DNA from: Brachionus plicatilis
Lineage: Eukaryota > Rotifera > Eurotatoria > Ploima > Brachionidae
Length of the DNA stretch: 64,000 bases
Direction of reading: 5' to 3'
NCBI GenBank assembly: GCA_010279815.1
Contig: QEOQ01000258.1
Span: 577,286-641,285, forward strand
Below the pieces are notes generated by a model. It did not search any database. It had not been told where the DNA came from and saw only the letters and a list, made by a program, of their open reading frames with translations. Both the position numbers and the translations under genes were made by a program. This document shows positions 41,236-51,870 of the stretch, one piece after another. Every line of letters begins with the position of its first letter. Within the stretch, counting starts at the first letter, position 1.

Positions 41236-41510
41236 TTATATTTTTCTTTTTTTACTTCTCAATTCTTGAACGTTAACGTGGTCGGTGTTATTTGAACGTG
41301 TTCTCTTGGATGTTGATTCTTGAATGCTTGATTTAGAACCTGCTTCAAACTTTTTTGGCCTACCATGCCCACGTTTGGTTTGGATATTATTTGACTGGTG
41401 GGAATGAATGTTCTCAATGGACTCTAAAACATCCATTTCCAATTTTATGCATTTATGCTTTTTATGCTGGTTTATTGGTATTTCAAAGAAGTCTTGGCTA
41501 GTAAATTATG
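41236..41510 (-). pseudogene. AT-hook protein tail, MULE-like
   Basis: From about 41510 to 41236 the frame reads FFEIPINQHKKHKCIKLEMD, then NIQTKRGHGRPKKFEAGSKS with an AT-hook core GHGRPKKF, and ends ELRSKKRKI at the stop. The segment before the first ATG (41442) remains open, so the true start is further upstream. The HK-rich part may be the end of a FLYWCH-like zinc finger. It binds AT-rich DNA if expressed; catalytic parts are absent. Confidence 0.5.
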
Positions 41511-41879
41511 AAAAAGATTGGTTCTGTTCGATAATTCTCATAATATTAAATTTGTTACCAAATTTTCAACAAATTATAAAAAAGTACAGTTAAGATATTT
41601 CAATTTTAAAAAAAAAATAACCGGAAAAACTATAAAATGATTTTATTTTATAAAAAGAGATATTTTGAATTTTATCATTTTGTATTTTTTTTAAATAATA
41701 AAACCAGTACTTAAAGCTTTATTTAAAATTGTTAAATAGAAAAAAATTCTTGCCCTACAAAATAAAAATTAAGAGACCTGTGTTTTTAAAAGATTGTTTA
41801 AAATTTTTATGTTAGAAAATCTAATTTACTATATTCTTAACTATTTATATTTTTGCAAATTTTTTCTTTATTTAAAGAA

Positions 41880-42224
41880 AGTTATTTTGGCAAAATGTTA
41901 TTTATTGTACATTTTTATATTTTTACATTTTTACATTTTTGAGAGAAGAAAAAAAAATTTCAAAATCAAAAAATCTATAAAAATTTTCATTCAAGAAAAG
42001 TAATAATAAATTCGCAATTAATCAAAAGGGATTTTCAAATAAATATCCTTGGTTCTTACATTTAAATTTTTCTAAAACTCCTTTTTAAGTAATTTCGAAT
42101 TTATTATTACTTTTCTTGAATGAAAATTTTTGTAGATTTTTTGATTTTGAGATTTTTTTTCTTCTCTCAAAAATGTAAAAATATAATAGTAATATACATA
42201 GTAAATAACATTTTGCCGTTATTT
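41880..42224. mobile_element. Inverted-repeat element, arms about 135 bp
   Basis: GTTATTTTGGCAAAATGTTA at 41880 and its inverse near 42224, with CTTTTCTTGAATGAAAATTT at the inner ends near 42000 and 42108, form two long arms with an 85-bp loop. No ORF. Long frames across it reflect the AT-rich repeat. Confidence 0.8.
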
Positions 42225-42769
42225 TCTTATTTGTATAAAATAAAACTTACCGATTTTTGTTTTAAAAAAATAAAAAATAAATAGCTTGCTTTAATCTTTT
42301 TTAATTTCAACGTAATAAGATTGCAAAAGTATTTTTTTAAATAAGTTTAAAACATCACTAACTTTTGATACTCTTTAAAAATTGAATGAAAAAAAAATAA
42401 AGGTTAAATCAGTATTGGGTCTATTCCTTTATATGACCAATTGATCACGTTATATGTAACCAAAAAATTTATAGGTGATTGGTGACCAACACTGGTCACG
42501 AAATACGTGATCAAAATTTGAATAGATGAACAAAAAAATTGACTTAATAAAATCATTGATCACATAAGGCTAACATTTATCACAAAATATTAGTCTTGAT
42601 CACGTAAAAAAAAATTATTTGAAGTTCACTTAAGTTTTGAAAACTTTTTTAAACATAATTTATCATGAACCTTAAGTTCTATATAAAATACTACATTAAA
42701 ATGACCACAGTGCTTAGATGATGAAGAAAACAAGTAACAAGAAGAAGACGGTACTGAATCGACAACCAA

Positions 42770-43165
42770 AAAAATTACAATAGAATCTGTTGGAAATTTG
42801 GACGATACTCAAGAAGAGATTTATGATGCTATTGAGAATATGGATGATCAAAAAGAAACTAGGCTAAAATCAAGATATCACACAACAAACAAAGACAAAT
42901 TGGAGAAAATAAATTCAAAACTTCAAAATGTTTTGTTGTCTTTTTTTTATTTTTTTTTTTTAATAAATAGATTTAGGTTTTTCCAGAGTTTGTCCAAATG
43001 GCATTAGCCTTCGTTTAAACCCTCATGCTACGAGAAAAATGTTAGAATTTAATTATAAATTCGAAAGAAAGATTAAAAAAAAAAGAAAAAAATTTAAATT
43101 AATTAATAAAAAAATAAAATTAAAAAAAAATGATTTAGTTATTGTTACTAGTATTGTAGATTAAA
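42770..43165 (+). pseudogene. Coding relic in the GTGATCA element
   Basis: First block: DDTQEEIYDAIENMDDQKE ... TTNKDKLEKINSKLQN, ending at a T-rich stretch that looks like an intron. Second block from about 42985: CPNGISLRLNPHATRKMLEF then a lysine-rich KKKRKKFKLINKKIKLKK and a stop near 43165. The frame after it (MIERIFIALIASFIFFML...) has a membrane helix and runs into the nested ATTCCG element at 43339. No family recognised. Confidence 0.35.
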
Positions 43166-43338
43166 TGATCGAAAGGATTTTTATAGCGTTGATTGCTTCA
43201 TTTATATTTTTTATGTTGTCTTCTGTTAAGTATAAATCTTTAGTTTATGAAAAACAAGCTTTAGAAGTACTTGAGAATATTGAATCAATTAAAACTATTA
43301 AAGAAACTTTGAGTCTTAAACGTGATCCAGTTAAATGG

Positions 43339-44490
43339 GTGGTCCCTAAAAAGCGGAATCCGGAACGCGGAATACGGAATTCCAGAGCCCAAATTCCGCC
43401 AAAAAAATCGAAAAAAAAATTATTTAATTCCGTAAAACACATACTAAAAAGCGGAATTTCCGTCTTTTAGTAGATTTTTAATTGACTCACATTTTTTAAA
43501 ATTTGTGCGTTTTAATATAAGAAATGGGTGAAAACTAAAAAACAAATTTTTATTGAAAATATTTTTTTAAATATAATAAGCAGAATAAAACGCAGAATAA
43601 ATTTTTAGAATAAAACGCACAAATTTTAAAAAATGTGTGTTGAGAAAAAAATAGGTGGAACGCAGCAAAAAAAAATATAAAAATTTGTGTTAGGAAATTT
43701 GTGTGTAACGCAGCAACTCTCAAATATTATTTATGTTTATTATAATTAATTTAATTACTATTATTATTATTTAAGATTAAACGCTTCACTTATGATGAAA
43801 TAGCTAATTGTCATCTAATGCATATTTCATTAGGTTTCAAGATACTCCTTAAAGAGTATCATTCTTGTTTAGATGACATTCTCAGCTCAAATACTTTGAT
43901 AAAAGCTAAATGGCTAATTAGCGATTTCAATTTATTAAATGATATTTTTCTCGATGAGATAGACATGGAAGGTTTAGAAAAATTCTTCAATACATCGACA
44001 TGGAAAACAGTCAAATCTTTAATAGATCAAAAAGTAAAGCATTGTTTTTGTACAGTTAATTCAAATGTTTGCTTAGATGATTCCATAGAATGTGAAAACT
44101 GTAGATTTTGGTATCATTTTGATTGTGCCAAAGTAAGTAAATATTATTGAGCTGGAAAAGGTAAAAGTTGGATTTGCGAAAAGTATGGTTTTGGCTGTAA
44201 AAGGAACTAGATTTACAAAATTTAACTGATATTTATTATGTATAATTTTCATTTAATCAAAATTGAACTCCATAATAGATTTTTTTTTCTTATTTTTTTA
44301 AATTCCGCTAAAAATTCCGTCAGTTCCGTCAATACCGTAAATAAATTCCGGCGGAATTTAAAAATCTACTAAAAGAAGGAAATTCCGCTTTTTAGTATGT
44401 GTTTTACGGAATTAAAAAAAATTTTTTTTCGATTTTTTTGGCGGAATTTAGGCCACTGAATTCCGTATTCCGTCAAATGTAAGCTTTTTA
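43339..44490. mobile_element. ATTCCG-array TIR element
   Basis: The left 130 bp (43350-43475) and right 130 bp (44362-44485) are inverse copies full of ATTCCG/CGGAAT (for example ACTAAAAAGCGGAATTTCC, TTACGGAATT). It interrupts a coding-like frame of the surrounding element at 43339. It carries a PHD-like ORF (43775-44149). Confidence 0.75.
43775..44210 (+). CDS. PHD-finger-like protein fragment in the ATTCCG element
   Basis: After a likely splice acceptor (TTATTTAAG) the frame reads RFTYDEIANCHLMHISLGFK, with a helical body, then a cysteine/histidine cluster: HCFCTVNSNVCLDDSIECEN, C.RFWYHFDC, and, after one stop at 44150, GKSWICEKYGFGC. This spacing (C-x-C, C-x2-C, W-x-H-x2-C, C) resembles a PHD finger, a reader of histone tails. 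A second PHD-like finger occurs in the element at 48153-50636. Possibly the C-terminus of a transposase or an accessory protein. Confidence 0.5.
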
Positions 44491-44573
44491 TTAAATATTT
44501 TGAAAAAGAGGAATAAATATTCACATGAGCAGAAAACATAAGATAAGCACTCAAAAGCCTGATATTTTTTATA

Positions 44574-45237
44574 CCTCTAAGGACTGGCGGTGTCAAATTG
44601 ACACTTTTTATAAAAATAGCAAAATACTCGACAAATTTTTCGGTTTTTTGAAGTTAAAAAGACTATATATGATAACAAAAAATAAATATTTTATTCTTAA
44701 TAAATTTTAAGTCTATTGAAAAAATTTGTCTTATAAATATTTTTGCCTTTGTAAATCCGGATTTGTCTTGTAATTAATTTTCTTTCTTAGTGATAAATCT
44801 TCTCCATTCTTTAACTTTGTCCAAAAAACTCCAATTTTACTTGTCTTGTCAAAATTTTGGTCCTCGTTTACCCTATTGATTGTACTTTCAATCGAATCAA
44901 TGATTTGTTGGTTTGTATCACACACTTCTTATTCTTCAAAAAAAATATCTCTTTAATTAGAATCAGAATCAACTTCAGTAAATTCATCCAAAAAATTTTC
45001 TTCGTCCAAAAGATCCGCATCTTCATTATCTGAGGCTAAAGATTGAGTGTCATCGATGTTTCTCAAGGAATTAGGGCCTTTAGGGCAGCTTTTCTTTTAG
45101 ACATTTCAAATTTTTGACTGCTTTAATTTCAAATTAATTTATTTATTTTATTTAAGTAGTTTATAATCAATTTTGGAAAAATGTCAATTAAATTAAAATT
45201 CAAAAAGTGTCAAATTGACACCGCCGGTCCTTAGAGG
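44574..45237. mobile_element. 664-bp TIR element with TATA target duplication
   Basis: The ends CCTCTAAGGACTGGCGGTGT and its inverse match over about 36 bp with one or two changes. TATA flanks both sides (44570-44573 and 45238-45241). A further copy of the end (CAAAAAGTGTCAAATTGAAA) lies at 45381-45420. The 4-bp target and CC start recall piggyBac-like or Sola-like elements but TTAA is not used. Confidence 0.85.
44728..45105 (-). pseudogene. Acidic transposase N-terminus relic in the TATA element
   Basis: On the minus strand the frame starts MSKRKAALKALIP (about 45105), then with three stops continues DDTQSLASDNEDADLLDEEN, FLDEFTEVDSDSN, and finally NQQIIDSIESTINRVNEDQN and LKNGEDLSLRKKINYK. 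An acidic, serine-rich start like this is typical of piggyBac-group transposases, but no catalytic domain follows. Confidence 0.5.
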
Positions 45238-45705
45238 TATAGTTTTTTTTTGCATGAAGATGCAATTTTTTTAATTCAAAATTTCAATTTTTATTTTTGT
45301 TTTTGATACCAAATAAAGTTTGTGAAATAAAATTACCAAAAAATTTTTTTTAGAAAAAAATATTAAAAGATTTTATACTCAAAAAGTGTCAAATTGAAAC
45401 TGCGGCCCTTTGAATGTTAGTTTTTTTTTACTTTAAATTAAATTAAATTTTTTTATTTTGTTGATCACATAAAAACATAATTGTTCACCTATTTTCTCTT
45501 TTGATCCCAAAATAAATTTATTCTAAATTTCAAATTTTTTTTTGTTTTTTGTTCATCTAAATTTTGATCACGTATTTCGCGACCAGTGTTGGTCACATAT
45601 CACCTTAAAAGATTTTTGGCCACATATATCGTGATCAATTGATCACATAAGGGAATATGCCCTCATTATTTTGTTTAAAAGACCATTAGACAAGCTTTGG
45701 AATTT

Positions 45706-45745
45706 TTATTTATTTGTTTAATCTGTGTCGAGCTAGAGCTCCTTA
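45706..45745 (-). repeat. Stand-alone LINE 3' tail
   Basis: TTTATTTATTTGTTTAATCTGTGTCGAGCT... then AGAGCTCCTTAAG, the inverse form of the LINE 3' end family, slightly diverged. Confidence 0.75.
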
Positions 45746-45796
45746 AGTTATACGATAATATATGTATTAATTGTTATAGAAAGGCAAAAAGAATAA

Positions 45797-46500
45797 ATGG
45801 ACCTTCAATCGCTTCCGAATAAGAATTCAGTCAAAGTAAACAAAAAGGTACTAACTGATTGTAATACGGTTTCTGAGTTTATTTTAGTCGACTTACCAAA
45901 GTCCTATAGCTCTCATAAACGTTGTATTGTATGCTTTAAAAGCAATTCATACAAAAACTTCATTCAGTTACCGACGAAGCACGAGTGCAAGCTATGATTG
46001 AAAAAAGTATTTTTATACCAAATCAATCTAGAACTTTCCTTACTCATCATCTCATAGAGATTTAAAATGGAGGAAATTGAGTTGATTGTAATTATAAAAC
46101 GTCAAGTGAAGATGGACAGTGAATCGATTAACGATCTTATTGGTAGTTTAATTGAAGCTTCAAAAAAAATAATTTGTTTGATGATTTTGCTGATTTGGAA
46201 ACACTTGATGATGTAACATGCAAGAAAACTACTGTTTTTTTTTTAAATAGAATTCGAATTAATCAATGGACATTTATCTGAAATGAAAGATTCAGCAAAA
46301 CGAACAAAATCACAAGCTTTGGCTATTTATCATCTCTGGCTTAAGACTGGTTTAAATCAGGAAGCGATAGAGGCCCATTTTAATATTAATGATAAAGGTA
46401 TCTATGATACTTTTGGTGATCAAACCGAATAATAGATATATATTTACATTCGCAACAGCTTTACATGTGCTCTGCAAATTGCTTTTGTGGAAGGAACCAT
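45797..46500 (+). pseudogene. DDE_Tnp_4-type (Harbinger/ISL2EU-like) transposase relic
   Basis: The opening ORF has a cysteine motif (KRCIVCFKSNSYKNFIQLPT) followed, past stops, by FLYQINLELSL, then at 46250 a frame with INGHLSEMKDSAKRTKSQAL, AIYHLWLKTGLNQEAIEAHF and the loop NINDKGIYDTFGDQTE. This order (N-terminal zinc motif, then S..QALA.YL..LRTG helix-turn-helix) is the usual start of invertebrate Harbinger/ISL2EU transposases. The catalytic part is not found after 46500. Several stops. Confidence 0.5.
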
Positions 46501-47020
46501 GATTATGGCGGTGAAATGATAAGTTTTTGTTAAACAAGGGTTGGAAACTTCAATTTCAATTAAAAAGCATCAATGAAATAGATGTAAAAAGCTTATTGAA
46601 GTGAAGATACTGTTTAACTCAAAATAAAAATCCACTTTTTTTAATAGTAAACAATAGTTTAAACTTAGAAATATGTGGCAATGAATTGGAAAATGAAATA
46701 GAAATAAATTGTTACAATTATGTTTTGCTATTTTATACTTTTTTAAAGTTAATCATTATCTTGGGGTGTACTCTATTTCAAAAAGATTGTATTTATTTGA
46801 TGATTTAAGCCCTCATTCTTATAAAACAACAAATCCAAATCTAAAAATTACTAGTGCATTCTATCTTAGGAAAAATTGAATTTTCAAATTGTAAATAATT
46901 AATTTTTTTTAATTATAAAATAAACATTGTATTTGAATAAAATATTTAAATTAAATAAAAAGATGATGTTTTATCATTGTGTGGCAATTTTTATTTCAAA
47001 AAATTTGCGAACAGCATGTT
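46501..47020. other. AT-rich stretch with weak coding-like pieces
   Basis: Frames such as NSLNLEICGNELENEIEINC near 46660 look like eroded coding sequence that may continue the transposase relic to the left. Not identifiable. Confidence 0.25.
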
Positions 47021-47026
47021 TTAAAG

Positions 47027-47480
47027 AACTTTTGGGACCCAAAATGAAAGGGTTCCCATATTTTGTTTTTGAAGCCAAAAGGCTAATTCAAAAGCTGATA
47101 AAATTCTCTTCAAAATGAGCCCTAATTTGTCCTCTTCCATACCGAAAAGTTGTTGACTGCACATGGTAAAATTGACTTTTTTCGTCTTTGGCTTTGGGCA
47201 CAGATTGTTCAATTTTTATCATTAATATTTAAGTGAGTTATAGGTTCATTTCAAAGAGAATTTAATTCTGTAAAAGATAAAAACAAAAATGAATTTTTTT
47301 GAATGCTCCATAGTCCAAAAAAATAACATGTTTAAGACTAACTTTCTGAAACTTTGGGACCCCAAATGAAAGTGTTCCCATATTTTGTTTTTGAAGCCAA
47401 TAGGCTTGTTTAAAAGCTGATAAAATTCTCTACAAAATGAGCCAGAATTTGTCCTCTTCCATAACAGAAAGTATGGGGGC
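47027..47480. repeat. Two direct repeats of about 125 bp
   Basis: 47027-47152 and 47350-47475 share CCCATATTTTGTTTTTGAAG and AGCTGATAAAATTCTCT with about 85-90% identity, in the same orientation, 323 bp apart. They may be short LTRs, or two units of a satellite; no TG...CA ends were seen. Confidence 0.8.
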
Positions 47481-48150
47481 GAAAAATGACTTAAGTCTTA
47501 CTTTCTTCTTTAAAATTTAATTTAAAAACTTTAATGAAATAAACAATTTTTTTTTAAATATGGTCTTTTTTCTTTCCAGCATAGAATATTTGATAGAATG
47601 AATTCTTTTAAGTATATTTTTTGTCAGTGGATAAATATTTTTTTTAGTTGATATTTTTTTTTCATAATAATAGATAAAAAAATAATAATTTTCGATAAAG
47701 TTTTTAATAGAAGAAATTTATTTTTTCAATAAAGATAATAAAAGAAATATATATATAAAAAACAAGAAAAAAACGTTTAGAAAACAAGAAAATTTTCTAA
47801 CTATCGTATTCGGAAATATTACATTTTCTTGATAAACAATATGCTGTAGAATTGTTTTTAATAATCTTGACTTTCTAACTATATTTTTCCAAATATAAAC
47901 ATAAAATTGGTTATTACACCAATTTCATCAGTTATTTATTTTTATGGACTCATACAATCAAAAACATTTTTCAGCTTATGAATGTCAAATGACGGTCATG
48001 TCCTCAACTCACTCATTTAGATGACAAAATTTTCTAAAAAATTAGTTGAATTTTTATCTGTTAAAAAAGAGAAGTAAATTAATGAAATACATTATCATGT
48101 AACATGGTAGCAATTTATTAGTATTATTTTTTGTTGAATTTCTTCTTAAT
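47481..48150. other. AT-rich non-coding stretch
   Basis: No gene or repeat recognised. Confidence 0.3.
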
Positions 48151-48539
48151 ATGGTAACCTAGTCTAACCGGGTGACCATATTTTTTTTTATTGCTTATTT
48201 CTCACCCATTTTGTTCAAAAACTTCAAAAATAATCACCCAATTTTCCCGAATTTTTTGAGTAACCCCTTTAGCTCCGCGGTTAATTATGTGAGGTCCAAA
48301 AGGGTTAAAGCGGTTAACCGATTACACCTAAAATTGTATACAATTAGCCCGAAATTTAACCCCAAAAAAAGAATTTTAACCCTTTTAACCCATTTGACAT
48401 TTAGGAAGAAAATTTTTTGAATTTTTTAATAAAATTATTTAATTCATTTAATTTAATTTAACTTAATTTAAAACTCACCTTTGTTCGAAACAGAACAAAG
48501 GTGAGTTTTAAATTAAGTTGTAAAAGTTAATCTTTACAA

Positions 48540-48860
48540 TCATCACATAAAAATTCTTTTTTTGTTTTTTTTTAAACTCTTTTGACAAACAACTAAAACA
48601 AACCCAATTTGAGCACTTTTCACAAGATAACCATTTTGGCGTGTTTTCTTTCTCTTCAGCCATCTTTGTTTCACATGAGCTACACAATATTTCGGATTCT
48701 GATAAGTTATCATTTTAATCTGGTGTTAATTTGCTTTCAACAAGCTTTCGTGGTAGTCCTCTTCCTCTTCCAGTTCCTTTTTTAGCTATTTTGGCATTTT
48801 TGGCCTCTTCTTGTTCTTATTTTGCTTATTACTATTTACATCACTGATTGTGTATTTTAG
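48540..48860 (-). pseudogene. AT-hook plus PHD-like finger relic
   Basis: On the minus strand the frame gives AKNAKIAKKGTGRGRGLPRK, an AT-hook-like GRGR core, then one stop, then NLSESEILCSSCETKMAEEK and WLSCEKCSNWVCFSCLSKEF. The cysteine spacing (C-x2-C ... C-x2-C-x4-C-x2-C with W) resembles a PHD finger. A frameshift precedes it (upstream VQNLKYTISDVNSNKQNKNK). Transposon-encoded chromatin-binding protein is an inference. Confidence 0.5.
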
Positions 48861-49179
48861 ATTTTGTACAGTATAATTTTTTTTTTAGATTGAATTTCTT
48901 TTTTCTGGGACATTTTAAGCTTATTTTTAAACAATTTGCTTTTTTTATGTTTGAAATAAAAACTCAATTTTAAAAAAAAAATATTTGAGAGTTAGAGAGA
49001 GAATATAGTTTTACAATATTTTTTAATTATAAAAAATAGTGTCACTGCATTTTCTAGTCTTATTCGGTTAAATGGGTTAAATAGAATCTTATTTGGACTA
49101 ATTGGGTGATTTTTTTGACTAATAGGGTTAAATCTATTTAACCTTTTAAGCCCTAAAAAAAAAACCCATTAGATGAAGC

Positions 49180-50100
49180 CCTAAGGACATTTCCTAAAAT
49201 TCTAAAAAAATTCTCTTAGATACTTTAGCATGTGCTGAATCTAACAAGCGAAATAGGTTAGAGCTTAAGTATTACCTAGGGCCTTAAAGCACCCTTCTCC
49301 CGAATCACTAATTCGAGGCTTTTTCACCTCATTAGGCGTAGTCGAACTTTAAGAGAAAAAAAAGCATACAACGATTTTTTTTTAAATATTTCACACATAT
49401 CATTCGATTTCTCTCCTCGAGTTCTACCCAGTCAAAACCTAAATAATGTTTCATCGAGGAAAAATTGAGGATCATCGAAAAATCATCAAATTGACCAATG
49501 AATTTAAGATGAGATAATTAAAACCTACAAGTATTTTTTTAGCAACAAAAATAGGAGGAGTCACTATTTGAACTTTTCATGAACTTTGATTCTGTGCTTG
49601 AGTAATATTAAGATAGCATATATGCATTAAAAAGCAGTCGTTAATTTTTCTATTTTGTTAATATGCAATTTGAAAAGATCTTGATCGAAAAGACTTTTAG
49701 ATAATGTTTGAAATTTTTTGAGACGAGTCGACTAAATTATTTCTTGAATATACTTATTTTTAAGCCGGTATGCTTAGGTGTATGTGTGAAAAATTTATAT
49801 AAGCATTTGATCGTTAAATCAAGTCTTGTTTGTTAACTGCTTTAATTATTTACTGGCAAAACCAGATTTTTCTCAGTCGACTAAAAAAATAATTAAGTAG
49901 TAAATCAGGAGTAAAATAAATTTAGTCTTTGATCAAAACAAGGTTTGTTTATTTAATTCATTAAAAAAATTTTAAATTAAGATGATTAATTAATTAATTA
50001 TTTTAAATTAATTATGAGGAGACCTTTTTTTTTAGATTAATCTGGATTAATATGGAATGAGCTTTTAAGAATCGGTATCGTACCTTATAACATTAGCAAG
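49180..50100. other. Non-coding stretch inside the GGTAACC element
   Basis: No gene recognised; a TTAATTAATTAATT run lies near 49990. Confidence 0.3.
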
Positions 50101-50111
50101 ATGATAATAAT

Positions 50112-50460
50112 TTCGGTTTTGTGAAATTCAGTTCAATAGAACAGAACAAAGAGTAAAATAAAACTATTCCTTTTTTTCTAGATTCTGTAAATTCAACATA
50201 GTGCAACATTCAAAGTTGCATAAACGACAACATTCTATTAAAACTTTCAATATTAGCAGAATTATATTTCAATGTTTTTGAACGTATTGTATTCTGTAAA
50301 GAGTTTGCGCATCATTAAGAGACATTGAAATTTAATACCACAATGAATGTTGCACTATTTTGCATTTACAGAATTAATTTTTTACGTCCAAAAAAAAAGT
50401 AATAGTTTTCCTTTACTTTTTATTCTGTTTTATTGTACTGTTTTATTGTCTGCTCACTCC
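50112..50460. repeat. GGTTTTGTGAAATTCA MITE copy
   Basis: Left GGTTTTGTGAAATTCAGTTC with AGAACAGAACAAAGAGTAAA and right (inverse) CTTTTTATTCTGTTTTATTG near 50415-50455 match the palindrome at 8113-8387, here with a longer, unrelated middle holding GTGCAACATTC/GAATGTTGCAC. Confidence 0.6.
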
Positions 50461-50801
50461 TCATCAACGAAACATCGATGTTAATATTTTTTTCCATTGA
50501 TGCTACATCGAATTCTAATTAACTGGGTACATATCAAGATATTTTTTTAGGTAGTAGCTTTAAAAATGAAGGAGATAAAGTGGTTTTTCAAATTCGTTCA
50601 CCCTATTAACCCATAACCCCTTTAGACTAGGTTACCATATTTTTTATCTTTGCATAGTTTTACCCAATTAAAACCTTTTTTGTTAAAACTATTAATTTTT
50701 GCCAAAAATTAATAAAGTGTTTTGAAAAATCCTTTTCAATTCAAGTGCAAAAGAAAAAATTAAAAACACTTAACTGTAGAATTTTTTCCCTCCAATTTGA
50801 T

Positions 50802-51627
50802 CAGAGTTGTTTAAAAGTCACAAGTCTCAAGTCAAGTCACTACTTTTTTTTTTTTCAAAAGTCCGACCAAAGACTTTAAAATTATTTTTTTCAAAAAAAA
50901 GTCCAAGTCAAGACTTTAAAATTTAGAATACTGAAGAAGAAATTTATTATAAAATTGCAAGAAAATTATGTGAATGGCCAATCCATTGCATTAGACAACC
51001 CAGAAGTATATAAATTTTTTGATATTAAGCCTGATTTAGCAAAATAAAAAAAAAGTCTGGACTTGGAATTTATTTTAATGAGAAATTTTAGTCTTTTCTT
51101 AGGCCTTTTAAAATATCAATGGTCAATCACACTTTTTACAAATACTCTCCATTTCTTTTGTACAATATCTACTCACTGCTTTTTAACATTTTGAACAAAA
51201 ATTTGTCGCTTTATAATTACCACATAAACAAATTCAAAATTTTTTTTATCTGAATTTATTAATTTAGAAAGTTATTCTTATTTTTATGCTGAACAAAAAA
51301 ATTATGCTCAAACAACAAAAATTGACGATGGATTTTAGCGGCCAAAAATCGAAAAAGAGTCATTTTGACTCGTTGGTGCTTCTAGTGATAAAAGCCCCAG
51401 ATTGTTTTTAATTTGCTAGATACTCTGAGGTTGTCTAATGTATATAGATTTGCCATATATTAGAATTTTCTTGTTATTTTAACATAAATGTCTTTACAAT
51501 TCTTCTTCAGTTTTCAAAATTTAAAGCCTGGACTTGAAAAAAGAATTTTAAATCTTGCTAAGACTTTGAAAAAAAAAATGTCCGGACTTGGACTTGACTT
51601 GAGACTTGTGACTTTTAATCAACTCTG
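50802..51627. mobile_element. hAT-like element, ends CAGAGTTG
   Basis: Left end CAGAGTTGTTTAAAAGTCAC with CAAGTCTCAAGTCAAGTC, right end inverse of CAGAGTTGATTAAAAGTCAC. Same family as the 139-bp MITE at 12417. An 8-bp duplication is not seen (AATTTGAT versus ACCACTAT). Inside: a plus-strand frame with NYVNGQSIALDNPEVYKFFD, and on the minus strand near 51230-51130 a cysteine cluster (NFCSKC, RYCTKEMESICKKC). Non-autonomous. Confidence 0.7.
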
Positions 51628-51657
51628 ACCACTATCCATGAAAATTAATTCTTTGAA

Positions 51658-51710
51658 ATTTATTTATTTATATTTATTTGTTTGCTGTACCGAGCTAAAG
51701 CTCCTTCAGA
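51658..51710 (-). repeat. Stand-alone LINE 3' tail (best copy)
   Basis: On the minus strand CTGAAGGAGCTTTAGCTCGG then TACAGCAAACAAATAAATAT. GAGCTTTAGCTC is a short hairpin. This is the clearest copy of the family repeated at 4320, 9504, 29501, 45706 and 57898. Confidence 0.85.
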
Positions 51711-51870
51711 ATAAGTTAAAAAGTACAATAAAAAAAAATAATAAAAATAAAATTAAAGTTAATAAAATGAGATAAAAAAAAAGAATCAAAATAAAGTAAA
51801 TAAGCTAAAAAAATGAAAGTTGAAAAGACATAAATTGGAAAAGATTGTTACATGTGGCACATGTTTAACA

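Larger units (their letters stand above)
42417..45662. mobile_element. GTGATCA-array Merlin-like element, with two nested elements
   Basis: Left end GGGTCTATTCCTTTATATGA, right end inverse GAGGGCATATTCCCTTATGT; the subterminal 130 bp on both sides share GTGATCAATTGATCAC, TGGTCAC and CGAAATACGTGATCAAAATT. The flanking 8-mers TCAGTATT (42409-42416) and TCATTATT (45663-45670) agree at seven positions, as for an aged Merlin target duplication. Inside lie ORF fragments and elements at 43339-44490 and 44574-45237. Confidence 0.75.
48153..50636. mobile_element. GGTAACC TIR element with GGGTTAA arrays
   Basis: Left end ATGGTAACCTAGTCTAACCG and right end, inverted, ATGGTAACCTAGTCTAAAGG. The subterminal zones repeat GGGTTAA / TTAACCC (left: 48190-48400; right: 49070-49165 and 50600-50625). 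It holds an AT-hook/PHD relic (48540-48810) and, further right, a nested GGTTTTGTGAAATTCA-type MITE (50112-50460). No target duplication is obvious. Confidence 0.65.

Noticed and set aside
43165..43470. 101-aa frame with membrane helix
   Set aside because: Its second half is ATTCCG element terminal repeat, so the product as read is chimeric; only the first part may be a relic.
49260..49345. Possible tRNA-like or pol III promoter sequence (ATTCGAGG)
   Set aside because: No cloverleaf or A-box in register could be formed.
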